DNA from: Pantoea agglomerans NBRC 102470
Lineage (GTDB): Bacteria; Pseudomonadota; Gammaproteobacteria; Enterobacterales; Enterobacteriaceae
NCBI RefSeq assembly: GCF_001598475.1
Contig: NZ_BCZA01000001.1
Location: 310,001-374,000 of the forward strand
Length of the DNA stretch: 64,000 nt
Direction of reading: 5' to 3'
Of the stretch, positions 1 to 8,349 are shown piece by piece; position 1 is the first letter of the stretch, and the number at the start of each line of letters is the position of its first letter. The notes below the pieces were generated by a model. It worked only from the letters and a program-made list of their open reading frames with translations, searched no databases and was not told where the DNA came from. Position numbers and translations under genes: made by a program.

Positions 1-358
1 TAATGCCCATCAGCTGCACCAGCTTCAGCTTCTCTTTCAGCACCACCATCGCCAGCAGCATGGCAATGGGTGTACCCAACTGAACCACAATTGCGCCGGT
101 GCCGGCATCGGTATAGCGCAGGCCGACAAACAGCAGCGAAAAGTGCATAAAACCGAACGTGAAAGCCAGCAGCAACAGCCAGGGTAGCTGCTGACGGTTA
201 ATCCGGCAAAACGGTACCAGTACGATGGCGACGACCACAAAGCGCATAAACGTCAGGAAAAGTGGCGGAAGCTCCAGCAGGCCCCATTTCACCGCAACGT
301 TGTTGAAGGCCCAGATTGAAACCACCATCAGAATCAGAAAAAAATGCCGCACAGCCAC
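1..358 (-). CDS. EamA/DMT-family transporter, N-terminal part (cut by window edge)
   Basis: Reading leftwards from a GTG at 358 gives an uninterrupted hydrophobic frame (starts MAVRHFFLILMVVSIWAF) that runs off the window start after about 119 codons. It shows N-terminal helices separated by short loops and the stretch FVGLRYTDAGTGAIVVQLG followed by a VVLKEKLK basic loop. This is the layout of the first EamA repeat in drug/metabolite transporters such as E. coli EamA (YdeD). These are ten-helix inner-membrane exporters of amino acids or related metabolites. Substrate cannot be told from this part. The gene is divergent from the amidotransferase gene at 531, so the 359-530 gap probably carries both promoters. 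The start is uncertain; an ATG lies ten codons further in. Confidence 0.7.
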   Translation of the reverse strand, partial: MAVRHFFLILMVVSIWAFNNVAVKWGLLELPPLFLTFMRFVVVAIVLVPFCRINRQQLPWLLLLAFTFGFMHFSLLFVGLRYTDAGTGAIVVQLGTPIAMLLAMVVLKEKLKLVQLMGI

Positions 359-530
359 GATAATATCCTTTCGATGTTTTTTGCTTAGCCCGCTAATGAT
401 GGCACGAACTGCGGCATTGCAGCCAATCGCAGGGAGAAATTTTCTGCGATTGCCGCGCAGCCTGATGAGACTTTCGGGCGCGTTGCTGGCAGACTGATTT
501 GAAACGACTTCTTAAAGGAAACGATTCGGT

Positions 531-1256
531 ATGACCTACACGTCCGCCTTACCCCTTGCGTTAATTCAGCTTGAAGTCCCACCTGCAAACGTTGTCTCAG
601 AGATTGGTGAACAGCCGCGCTGGTTCATCGACGCGTTAAACCTGCAACCCGATGAATACCTGATTGTACGGCCCCATCTGGGCGAGGCGCTACCCGCTTT
701 CGACCAGATTTCCGGGGCGATCCTCAGCGGTTCCTGGGCGATGGTCACCGATCACGCTGAATGGAGCGAACGCAGCGCCGTATGGATTCGCGCAGCGATG
801 GATCACGGCTTGCCGCTGCTGGGGGTCTGCTACGGTCACCAGCTGATGGCCTATGCGCTGGGTGGCGAGGTGGCGGACAATCCCAATGGATGGGAACGCG
901 GGCTGTTACCAATCAACTGTATGCCGGAGGCGCAGCGCGATCCGCTACTGAAGAAATTGCCACAGGACTTCAGCGTCTGGCTGTCACATCGCCAGTCGGT
1001 GATCAGCGCGCCACAACAGGCGCAGGTGCTGGCCGCCTCTGCGCGCGATGGCTGTCAGATTGTCCGTTATTCGCCGCAGGCGCTATCGGTGCAGTTTCAT
1101 CCTGAATTTTCACGGCACATCATGAACGTTTGTATGCCCAAAGGCTGTACAGAAGATGGGGCAAACGAGATGGAGGGGAAAGACTGGGCACGTGAGTTGC
1201 TGGTGGCGTTCTGGCAACAAACGCGCCCTGCAATGGCGCAAGCTCAGGGTGCGTAG
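531..1256 (+). CDS. Class I glutamine amidotransferase (GATase1) domain protein
   Basis: 241 residues, a stand-alone GATase1 domain. The nucleophile elbow GVCYGHQ places the catalytic cysteine at residue 100, and QFHPEFS gives the His190/Glu192 pair that completes the triad. Family members hydrolyse glutamine or a gamma-glutamyl bond. Free-standing versions of this length resemble the YfeJ/GuaA-like and gamma-glutamyl-peptide hydrolases. No synthetase partner lies nearby, so the acceptor reaction is unknown. An AAAGGAAA ribosome site lies about 7 bases before the ATG. The last 13 bases overlap the 3' end of the convergent methyltransferase gene. The family call is firm; a specific substrate is not supported. 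Confidence 0.85.
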   Translation: MTYTSALPLALIQLEVPPANVVSEIGEQPRWFIDALNLQPDEYLIVRPHLGEALPAFDQISGAILSGSWAMVTDHAEWSERSAVWIRAAMDHGLPLLGVCYGHQLMAYALGGEVADNPNGWERGLLPINCMPEAQRDPLLKKLPQDFSVWLSHRQSVISAPQQAQVLAASARDGCQIVRYSPQALSVQFHPEFSRHIMNVCMPKGCTEDGANEMEGKDWARELLVAFWQQTRPAMAQAQGA

Positions 1257-1813
1257 TGACGCGTGCAGCGATAGACCCAGGCGGGTGGCACGTTTTTCAT
1301 CACCCGCTGTCGCTCCCAGGTGAAGTAGCGCGACAGGTCTGGCTGAGTCAGCGAGGTATACTGGAACTGTACAAAGACGCCGTTGGGCCCGAGCGCGTTA
1401 TACACCGCACGCAGAATCGCCTCACGCAATTCAGTGGGTAAGGAGAGCAGCGGCAGGCCGGAGAAGATCACGTCATATTCTCCGCTCAGGTATTCCGCTG
1501 AACAGGTGCGCACCGTCATGCGCGGATCGTTCAGCGCATTAAGCTTATCGGCCAGCGTGCTGCTGATCTCAAAGGCATCCAGAGTGGCATCGGGTGACAT
1601 CTGCGCCAGTATCTGCCGCGTCAGTACACCGTCGCCCGCGCCGAGTTCGGCAATACGTAACTTTTCAGGCCATTCCACCGACGCAATCATGGTGCGGCAC
1701 AGCGCCTCTGACGAGGGCGTAATGCTGCCCATCTTGCGCGGGTTGCGGATAAACTGATGCACGAAATTGGCTTTAGCGCGCATCAGGGTAAAAGCTGAAG
1801 CCAGCATGCTCAT
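1244..1813 (-). CDS. Class I SAM-dependent methyltransferase (phospholipid methyltransferase-like)
   Basis: 189 residues. Motif I of Rossmann methyltransferases is visible as IAELGAGDGVLTRQIL (around residues 54-69), followed by an acidic residue in LDAFEIS at the end of strand 2 that would bind the ribose of S-adenosylmethionine. The N-terminal NFVHQFIRNPRKMGSITPSS stretch (first residues near 16) is typical of PmtA-like phospholipid N-methyltransferases and of rRNA-adenine-methylase-fold proteins of this size. It is probably a small cytosolic or membrane-surface methyltransferase, but lipid versus other substrate cannot be settled. It converges on the amidotransferase gene with a 13-base overlap of the 3' ends, so no terminator separates them. 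Confidence 0.75.
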   Translation of the reverse strand: MSMLASAFTLMRAKANFVHQFIRNPRKMGSITPSSEALCRTMIASVEWPEKLRIAELGAGDGVLTRQILAQMSPDATLDAFEISSTLADKLNALNDPRMTVRTCSAEYLSGEYDVIFSGLPLLSLPTELREAILRAVYNALGPNGVFVQFQYTSLTQPDLSRYFTWERQRVMKNVPPAWVYRCTRHYAP

Positions 1814-2039
1814 CTCCAGAATGAATTCATCCTCACGTTGACCCCTTTGTGCCGCACAAGTTTCTCTCTGACCAGCCTTTTGGGTAAAAGTCGGAATTAT
1901 CTAAAGACGAAGCGTAAACACCCATTCCTTCGGGGCGGTCACAGTTTCCGGTTAACAGAACTGACAGGCTCTTGATGATGCTTCATGTTAATAATAAGTT
2001 TCATCATTGTTACATCAGTCACCTGTCAGGAGAATGATC

Positions 2040-3560
2040 ATGCGTTATGCCGCCCCCGGAGAACAGGGTTCTCTGATTACCCTACAAAAGAATTATGGCA
2101 ACTTCATTAATGGTGAATTCGTCGCGCCGGTGAACGGCAACTACTTCACCAATACCTCCCCGGTGAACGGCTCTGCGGCCGGTGAGTTTCCGCGCTCAGA
2201 CGTTGCCGATGTTGATAACGCTGTGGCTGCTGCGGCAGCGGCGGCGGAAGCCTGGGGCAAGACCTCGCCGCAACAACGCTCGCTGCTGTTACTGAAAATC
2301 GCCGATCGGCTGGAACAGCATCTGGAGACGATGGCGGTCTATGAAACCTGGGATAACGGTAAACCGGTACGCGAAACCCTGGCGGCCGATATGCCGCTGG
2401 CCGTCGATCACTTCCGTTACTTTGCCGGTTGTGTCCGGGCGCAGGAGGGCAGTGCCGCCGAGATTGATGAGTTCACCGCCGCCTATCATTTCCATGAGCC
2501 GCTGGGCGTGGTAGCGCAGATCATTCCATGGAACTTTCCGCTATTAATGGCGGCGTGGAAACTGGCTCCGGCACTGGGCGCGGGTAACTGTGTGGTGCTG
2601 AAACCGGCTGAGCAGACCCCGCTGTCGATCACCGTTTTTGTCGATCTGATTAAAGATCTGCTGCCGCCGGGTGTGCTGAACGTGGTGCATGGGTTCGGCA
2701 AAGAGGCGGGTGAAGCGCTCGCCTCCCATTCCGGCATCGCCAAGGTAGCCTTCACCGGCTCTACCGCAACCGGCGGTCATATTCTGGAGCTGGCAGCAAA
2801 AAGCCTGATCCCCTCGACCGTTGAGCTGGGCGGTAAATCACCTAACATCTTCTTTGAAGACATCATGCAGGCGGAGGAGAGCTTTATAGAGAAAGCCGCC
2901 GAAGGCGTGGTGCTGGGTTTCCTGAATCAGGGCGAAGTCTGTACCTGTCCGTCGCGTGCGCTGGTACAGGAGTCGATCTACGAACCCTTTATGGCGGCCG
3001 TGATGAAGCGGGTAAAAACCATCAAACGTGGCGATCCGCTGGATACCGAAACCATGGTGGGCGCGCAGGCGTCGCAGCAGCAGTTTGATAAAATTCTCTC
3101 TTATCTTGAGGTTGCCCGACAGGAGGGCGCGGAAGTGCTGGTGGGCGGTGGCGTAGAGAAGCTGGATGACTCACTTAACAGCGGCTACTACATTCAGCCG
3201 ACACTGCTGAAAGGCAACAACAGCATGCGCGTTTTCCAGGAGGAGATCTTTGGCCCGGTCATTGGCATCACCACCTTTAAAGATGAGGCAGAAGCAATCA
3301 CTATCGCCAACGACTCCATCTATGGGTTAGGTGCTGGCGTCTGGACCCGCGATATCAACCGTGCTTATCGGGTGGGCAGGGCGATTAAAGCCGGGCGCGT
3401 CTGGACCAACTGTTATCACCTCTATCCGGCGCACGCTGCCTTTGGTGGCTATAAGAAGTCGGGTATCGGGCGTGAGACTCACAAAATGATGCTGGATCAC
3501 TATCAGCAGACTAAAAACCTGCTGGTCAGCTACAGTATCGAGCCGCTGGGCTTCTTCTAG
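2040..3560 (+). CDS. aldB: NAD(P)-dependent aldehyde dehydrogenase, AldB/ExaC type
   Basis: 506 residues with the ATG at 2040. An AGGAGA at 2028-2033 is six bases ahead of that ATG; the ATG at 2034 is too close to it, and an upstream in-frame start at 2007 has no ribosome site. Catalytic signatures are VELGGKSPN (general base Glu262) and [11 protein letters not shown] (nucleophile Cys301). The second Cys two residues on is characteristic of AldB and ExaC. The protein should oxidise acetaldehyde and related short aldehydes to acids in the cytosol. Length matches the family (506-512). It stands alone and ends in a strong hairpin terminator. AldB versus a close ExaC homologue cannot be separated by eye. 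Confidence 0.9.
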   Translation: MRYAAPGEQGSLITLQKNYGNFINGEFVAPVNGNYFTNTSPVNGSAAGEFPRSDVADVDNAVAAAAAAAEAWGKTSPQQRSLLLLKIADRLEQHLETMAVYETWDNGKPVRETLAADMPLAVDHFRYFAGCVRAQEGSAAEIDEFTAAYHFHEPLGVVAQIIPWNFPLLMAAWKLAPALGAGNCVVLKPAEQTPLSITVFVDLIKDLLPPGVLNVVHGFGKEAGEALASHSGIAKVAFTGSTATGGHILELAAKSLIPSTVELGGKSPNIFFEDIMQAEESFIEKAAEGVVLGFLNQGEVCTCPSRALVQESIYEPFMAAVMKRVKTIKRGDPLDTETMVGAQASQQQFDKILSYLEVARQEGAEVLVGGGVEKLDDSLNSGYYIQPTLLKGNNSMRVFQEEIFGPVIGITTFKDEAEAITIANDSIYGLGAGVWTRDINRAYRVGRAIKAGRVWTNCYHLYPAHAAFGGYKKSGIGRETHKMMLDHYQQTKNLLVSYSIEPLGFF

Positions 3561-3605
3561 TTCTGGCCCGCAACCTGCCAGGATAACCCTGCACTCTTCC
3601 CTAAG

Positions 3606-3632
3606 AACCACGCTACGGCGTGGTTTTTTTTG
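3606..3632 (+). terminator. Rho-independent terminator of the aldehyde dehydrogenase gene
   Basis: Perfect 8-bp stem (AACCACGC / GCGTGGTT), four-base loop TACG, then an unbroken run of T. It begins 46 bases after the stop codon and is the strongest terminator in the left part of the window. Confidence 0.9.
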
Positions 3633-4641
3633 CTCAACATAGCCGGGCATGCTGAGAAGCATCAGAAGCGTAGCGATGGCTGCAATGCCGATAAAGAACA
3701 ATTAATCAGTCCTTTCTTAAAGCGACGCCGGGCCGTTTTGCGCTTCGCTTATCTCGCTTCACGACCACCTCATCCTCAGCCCTTTCTGAACCGTCCCATA
3801 TTGAATCAACTTGCTGATTTGTAACCATTATCTCACTTTTTCTTACGCTAAAAACTGCCACGTATTACGGTCACCTCGCCGTTAACCTTCATTACGGTCT
3901 GGTGAAGCAGCGCCATTTTTTACATGAGTTTCTTTAATGCTGACTACAGGGGTGTCTGTTTTCTGTGTAAGAATACTTCATAGTTGCTCATCTTGTTAGG
4001 AATAATCCTAAGTGAGTGATTAAAAGTAACACATATTTGCACTAAGTAAATTACTTAAACTTTACTTAAGTAAAATCTTATGAAAGTGGCCCGTTGAAAT
4101 TTTGTCAATCTTCTGTAAACTCGCAGCTTATGTTTACAAAGGAATTGTGATTTCATACCTACGGGCAGGATATACCTGGCTCGTGCGGTAGCTATGAGCT
4201 TATACGCATCTTGTAACTTACTGAATGTGATCGTGAAAACAGGAAAATCAGTCAATGCGCTGCGCTTTTTCCTTTTGTCAGCGAATAGCGTCACAACTGT
4301 AAATCTGAGTCAATATGTCAGTTTTTCGGCCAGGGATGGCATAAGTAAAGCTTGGGTTTTGCCTTCCTCATCCAATCTGACGCAAAAAAATAGATCATGT
4401 TTCTGATCATTTCTTGCCAGCTCAGATTTCTCGCTGCACCTGTCCCGGTCGCCAGAGTTGCTTTTTAATAGTTAACGTTAGTTGATCTTTTAAAGTGCCT
4501 CGCCATGGCACGTTAACGCTATTTGCTTAAGGTTTTTCTTTTAGGCTGGCACTAAGTGGCGCTCTATCAGCACCACATTCCCGATTTTCATTACTGACAA
4601 CCGGCCTCTGGCCACTCTCCAGGATATGAATGGAACACAAC
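3633..4641. other. Gene-free 1 kb region upstream of the T6SS locus
   Basis: Only short unconvincing reading frames occur here; none has a good ribosome site or a recognisable protein. The stretch is clearly more A+T-rich than its flanks, especially 3950-4420. It holds two tandem dyads at 4043-4074 and a longer interrupted inverted repeat at 4467-4523 (aatagttaacg / cgttaac..tatt around an inner gtgcc/ggcac hairpin). It most likely carries the promoter and regulatory sites of the first T6SS transcription unit. Confidence 0.6.
4043..4074. promoter_or_regulatory. Tandem TTACTTA/TAAGTAA palindromes, candidate operator
   Basis: Two adjacent dyads: TAAGTA-aat-TACTTA at 4043-4057 and a perfect 14-bp palindrome TTTACTTAAGTAAA at 4061-4074, three bases apart. 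Four copies of the same half-site in 32 bases suggest a site for a dimeric regulator binding cooperatively. It lies about 570 bases ahead of the first T6SS gene. No regulator is encoded beside it, so the link to T6SS control is inference. Confidence 0.4.
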
Positions 4642-5226
4642 ATGAAAAAAATGGTGAAGCTCCGTATTGCGTTAGGCCTGATGTTTGTTTTTTCTGTCGC
4701 GGGTTGTAAAACGCCGCCAAAAATGACGGATGACACGCTGGTCACCAGCACCGTGGATGGCGTGGTGATCAGTCACCGTTATGCGGTTAAACCGCCTGCG
4801 CAGTTCAGCCCGGTCAATGAAACCTACCGTGCGCTCTATCCCGCTTCGGTGATGAGCCATCCGAGTTTTGGCGGCAAGGTGGTGGAGACGCTGAAAACCG
4901 GCGAAAGCTACACCGTGATTGGTCAGGTAGAGAACAACTGGCTGGCGCTGGGTGAACCCGCTCAGGCGTCAGCAGAACCTGAGCCGGGTAAAGCCAGCAG
5001 TGCCGTTAAAGAGTCAGCACCCTCCGCAGCGCCGCAGGCAACCGTTCAGCTGACCGGCTATGTGCCGTTTCGCGCCGTGGTGAAAAGCGAGCTTTACGAT
5101 CAGACGATCAAGGCTGACCAGCCGAAGCGCCGGGTGCGCAGCAGCAAGAAGAAAACCTGTGTTGCGGTAAACGGTGACAGCACCGCCTGCCAGAACAGCA
5201 CTAACGGAACCTGGATTATTAACTAA
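4642..5226 (+). CDS. T6SS-locus lipoprotein of unknown function
   Basis: 194 residues from the ATG at 4642; an alternative ATG at 4630 adds four residues. The signal peptide ends in a lipobox, FSVAGC, making Cys22 the lipidated residue. Most of the mature part looks like an SH3-type beta module (VVETLKTGESYTVIGQVENNWLAL), interrupted by an Ala/Pro/Glu-rich linker near residues 108-135. It ends in a lysine/arginine-rich segment and a short tail with two cysteines. It is the first gene of the T6SS operon, 23 bases before tssJ, so it probably sits in the outer membrane or periplasm next to the TssJLM membrane complex. I do not recognise a named family. SH3-like folds often bind peptidoglycan, but that role is only an inference. 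Confidence 0.75.
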   Translation: MKKMVKLRIALGLMFVFSVAGCKTPPKMTDDTLVTSTVDGVVISHRYAVKPPAQFSPVNETYRALYPASVMSHPSFGGKVVETLKTGESYTVIGQVENNWLALGEPAQASAEPEPGKASSAVKESAPSAAPQATVQLTGYVPFRAVVKSELYDQTIKADQPKRRVRSSKKKTCVAVNGDSTACQNSTNGTWIIN

Positions 5227-5249
5227 TCGCACTAAGCAGGGAGGGCGGG

Positions 5250-5744
5250 ATGATGACAACAACGCAATGGCGTGGGGCGCTGATAGTGCTGCTGACGTGG
5301 CTGATGACCGCGTGCAGCAGTACTCCACAGCCCGTTGCCTGGTACAACCTGGACGTTCAGGCGCAAAACCAGGTTAACGGCGGTGCGCCGCTGAAAGTCC
5401 GGGTGGTATTACTGACCTCCGATGCGGAGTTTATGTCGGCTGACTTCTACTCCCTGCAAAACCAGTCCGCTAATGCGCTGGGTAATGCGCAACTCAATAC
5501 GCAACAGTTCTTCCTGACTTCCACTCAGCCCCATAAAACGCTGCGGATTAAGAGTCTGCCCGAGGCGCGCTTCATCGGCATCATGGCGGAATATCAGGCG
5601 CTGGATGGCAAGGTCTGGCGACTGTCGCTGCCGGTTCCTGAAGGCGAATCACCCTCATTCTGGGCATTCTGGAAGCGTGACGATGGTGAGCTGAATGCGC
5701 GCATCGTGGCGGGGATTAACGGCCTTCACGTGGAAAAACAGTGA
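5250..5744 (+). CDS. tssJ: T6SS outer-membrane lipoprotein TssJ
   Basis: 164 residues. The signal peptide ends in LMTAC, so Cys22 is the lipidation site. The mature domain (VRVVLLTSDAEFMSADFYSL then RFIGIMAEYQALDGKVWRL) is the transthyretin-like TssJ/VasD beta-sandwich. TssJ anchors the trans-envelope TssJLM complex to the outer membrane and contacts the periplasmic part of TssM. A purine-rich AGGGAGGGCGGG ribosome site precedes the ATG. Its stop overlaps the tssK start in a TGATG junction, indicating translational coupling. Confidence 0.93.
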   Translation: MMTTTQWRGALIVLLTWLMTACSSTPQPVAWYNLDVQAQNQVNGGAPLKVRVVLLTSDAEFMSADFYSLQNQSANALGNAQLNTQQFFLTSTQPHKTLRIKSLPEARFIGIMAEYQALDGKVWRLSLPVPEGESPSFWAFWKRDDGELNARIVAGINGLHVEKQ

Positions 5745-7093
5745 TGTCTATGAACAGAGCCGAAAAGGTGGTCTGGACCGAGGGGATGTTTCTGCGTCCT
5801 CACCATTTCCAGCAGTCAGAAAATTATCTTCTCAGCACCCTGCGTGAGTGGGGCCAGTCGCAGCGCGCCTATACCTGGGGTTTTTACGATCTGGAGTTCG
5901 ATGAAGCGCTGCTGCGCCAGGGGAAACTGGCGCTGAGCGCCGCCAGCGGTTGTCTGCCTGACGGCACGTTTTTTGCCTTCAGCCAGCCACAGCACGGTCC
6001 GGCCCCGCTTGATCTGCCTGCTTCCGTTGACCGCAGCAAAGTGGTGCTGGCCATTCCGGCACGCCGCAATGGCCGCGAAGCGGTGGCCTTTCAGGAGTCG
6101 CAGGATTCTCTGGCTCGCTACCTCGCCTGGGAAGCGGAAGTGGAAGATGACAATGCCCAGGCCGTGGGCAGCGCCACGGTGCAGTTCGGCAAACTGCGTC
6201 TGCGGCTGATGCTGGAACAGGATCTGACCGCCGAGTGGACCGCCATGGGCGTGGCTCAGGTGATTGAAAAACGCAGCGACAACCACATCCGGCTCGACAG
6301 CGACTACATCCCGCCGATGCTGACGCTTAACAGCAGCCGTCCGCTGCAAAACATGTTCAACGATCTGCACGGGCTGATCCAGCAACGCAGCCAGCAGCTG
6401 AGTCAGCGTGCGCCGGGCACCGGTCGTTTCAACAGCGCGGATATGGTCGATTTTATGCTGCTGGCGCTGCTCAATCGTCAGCTTGGCCTGCACACTCATC
6501 TGCAACATCTGCCGCTGCTGCATCCTGAAACGCTCTACAGCCACTGGCTGCAACTGGCGGCGGAGCTCAGTACCTGGACGCCAGCCCGCGCGCCCGATGG
6601 CCTGCCGCTCTACGATCATGACGATCTGCACAGCTGTTTTAGCCGCCTGTCACTGCTGCTGCGTCAGGGGCTGTCCCAGGTGATGGAAGAGAGCGCGATT
6701 CAGCTGCCGCTGATTCAGCGCTCGCACGGTCTTAACGTCGCGACCGTGCCGGAGAGCAGTATGGTGCATGAGTTTGGCTTTGTGCTGGCGGTGAAAGCCA
6801 GCGTGCCAGCCGACACCCTCAAAACCCACTTCCCGGCGCAGATGAAAGTCGCCCCGGTCAGCAAAATTCGCGATCTGGTGCAGTTGCAATTGCCCGGTCT
6901 GGCACTTCGGGCGATGCCCGGCGCGCCGCCGCAGATCCCGTGGCATGCCGGATACAGCTATTTCGAACTGGATAAGAACAGCGAGCTATGGAAAGAGATG
7001 GAGCGCTCGGGCGCTTTTGCGCTGCATCTTGCCGGTGAGTTTCCAGGTCTGAACATGGAGTTCTGGGCCATTCGTAGTCAGTCAGAATCATAA
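5744..7093 (+). CDS. tssK: T6SS baseplate protein TssK
   Basis: 449 residues, starting with the ATG that overlaps the tssJ stop by one base. The opening KVVWTEGMFLRPHHFQQSE is the highly conserved TssK N-terminus. TssK is a trimeric baseplate component that links the TssEFG wedge to the TssJLM membrane complex; its fold resembles phage receptor-binding proteins. Length matches the family (about 445). The 3' end is followed 14 bases later by tssL, so the two are very probably co-transcribed. Confidence 0.96.
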   Translation: MSMNRAEKVVWTEGMFLRPHHFQQSENYLLSTLREWGQSQRAYTWGFYDLEFDEALLRQGKLALSAASGCLPDGTFFAFSQPQHGPAPLDLPASVDRSKVVLAIPARRNGREAVAFQESQDSLARYLAWEAEVEDDNAQAVGSATVQFGKLRLRLMLEQDLTAEWTAMGVAQVIEKRSDNHIRLDSDYIPPMLTLNSSRPLQNMFNDLHGLIQQRSQQLSQRAPGTGRFNSADMVDFMLLALLNRQLGLHTHLQHLPLLHPETLYSHWLQLAAELSTWTPARAPDGLPLYDHDDLHSCFSRLSLLLRQGLSQVMEESAIQLPLIQRSHGLNVATVPESSMVHEFGFVLAVKASVPADTLKTHFPAQMKVAPVSKIRDLVQLQLPGLALRAMPGAPPQIPWHAGYSYFELDKNSELWKEMERSGAFALHLAGEFPGLNMEFWAIRSQSES

Positions 7094-7107
7094 ACTGAGC
7101 ACGCAGC

Positions 7108-8346
7108 ATGATGCAGGAACAACAAAAATCACACAGCGATCTTGCGCCGGAGGCCAGCCATCAGAATGTGCTGGTCGCGGCGGCCAACCCCCTGATTAAC
7201 GCCATTCCTCAGATCCGTCACTCGGTATCACATGAAGACCCGGCGCAGCTGCGTCAGCAGCTGATCGATCAGATTCGGCGCTTCGAGCTGAGCTGCCAGC
7301 AGTCAGGCCTGGGCTATGAAGTGATCATCGGCGCGCGATACTGTCTCTGTACCGCGCTGGATGAGGCGGCGGCGCTGACGCCGTGGGGCAGCCGCGGCGT
7401 CTGGACCAGCAATGGTCTGCTGGTCACCTTTCACAATGAAACCTGGGGCGGCGAAAAGTTTTTTCAGCTGCTGGCTAAGCTGTCGCAGAACCCAAGACGC
7501 CACATTCTGATGCTGGAGTTGATCTACTTCTGCCTGCTGCTGGGGTTCGAAGGACGCTACCGGGTGCTGGACAACGGTCGCTCGCAGCTGGAGACCATCA
7601 AACAGCGCCTGCTGCAGATGATCAAAAGCGTGCGTGGCAATTATGCAGCAGCGCTGTCTCCGCATCCCACCGATCAGCCGGTCCTGCGCAAATTGTGGCG
7701 GCCAATGATCCCGCTGTGGGCCTGTGCGGCGGTGGCGGGGCTGGCGGCCTGCCTGTTCTATATCGTGCTCAACTGGCGTCTCGGCGATTACACCTCGCCG
7801 GTACTGGCCCGTATCTATCAGACGGCGCTGCCGGAAGTGAAGATCGGCAACCCTGCGCCACCACCACCCGCCACGCTGAATCTGCGCGCTTTCCTGAAAC
7901 CGGAAATTGATGCCGGGCTGGTAGCGGTGCGTGACGAAGCGGACCGCAGCGTGGTGACGCTGAAAGGGGACGGACTGTTTGCCTCGGCGGCCACCGAAGT
8001 ACGTGGACGTTACACCGACGTAATCCAGCGCATCGCTGCTGCCATGAACAATGTCAGCGGCCAGATTCAGGTGATTGGCTACAGCGATAACGTGCCGATC
8101 CGCAGTGCCCGCTTCGCCTCCAACTTTGAGCTTTCGCTGGCGCGTGCCCGGTCAGTACAGACCCTGTTGCAACAGCAGCTGGCGCAGCCGTCACGGGTGA
8201 AAGCGGAAGGGCGCGGTGAAAGCAATCCGCTGGTGCCTAATAACAGCGCAGAAAATCGCGCACGTAATCGTCGTGTTGAAATTACCCTGCTGGTGGCACC
8301 GGATGCGACGCATGCCGAACTCAACGGCCTGGCGAGAGGGAACTGA
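7108..8346 (+). CDS. tssL: T6SS membrane protein TssL with C-terminal OmpA domain
   Basis: 412 residues. The N-terminal DotU/TssL cytoplasmic domain spans roughly residues 20-190 and includes the conserved ALDEAAALTPWGS and WGGEKFFQLL motifs. One transmembrane helix follows at about 198-222 (WACAAVAGLAACLFYIVL). Then a proline-rich linker leads to a periplasmic OmpA-like peptidoglycan-binding domain at about 290-395, with VIGYSDNVPI and NRARNRRVEITLL. TssL partners TssM and TssJ in the membrane core. The fused OmpA domain makes this an 'evolved' TssL, which anchors the complex to peptidoglycan without a separate TagL. It is four bases from tssM. Confidence 0.95.
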   Translation: MMQEQQKSHSDLAPEASHQNVLVAAANPLINAIPQIRHSVSHEDPAQLRQQLIDQIRRFELSCQQSGLGYEVIIGARYCLCTALDEAAALTPWGSRGVWTSNGLLVTFHNETWGGEKFFQLLAKLSQNPRRHILMLELIYFCLLLGFEGRYRVLDNGRSQLETIKQRLLQMIKSVRGNYAAALSPHPTDQPVLRKLWRPMIPLWACAAVAGLAACLFYIVLNWRLGDYTSPVLARIYQTALPEVKIGNPAPPPPATLNLRAFLKPEIDAGLVAVRDEADRSVVTLKGDGLFASAATEVRGRYTDVIQRIAAAMNNVSGQIQVIGYSDNVPIRSARFASNFELSLARARSVQTLLQQQLAQPSRVKAEGRGESNPLVPNNSAENRARNRRVEITLLVAPDATHAELNGLARGN

Positions 8347-8349
8347 TCC

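Noticed and set aside
1814..2039. CRP site controlling the aldehyde dehydrogenase gene
   Set aside because: AldB genes are often CRP/RpoS-regulated, but only one half-site-like TCACA is visible and no symmetric TGTGA-N6-TCACA.
3633..4406. Short frames of 60-80 codons in the gap before the T6SS
   Set aside because: None has a convincing ribosome site or protein-like sequence; the DNA looks regulatory and A+T-rich.
5816..6631. Long minus-strand frame (271 codons) opposite tssK
   Set aside because: It is the complement of a high-G+C coding gene. Its sequence is rich in Arg/Gln/His with no domain, and tssK on the + strand is unmistakable.
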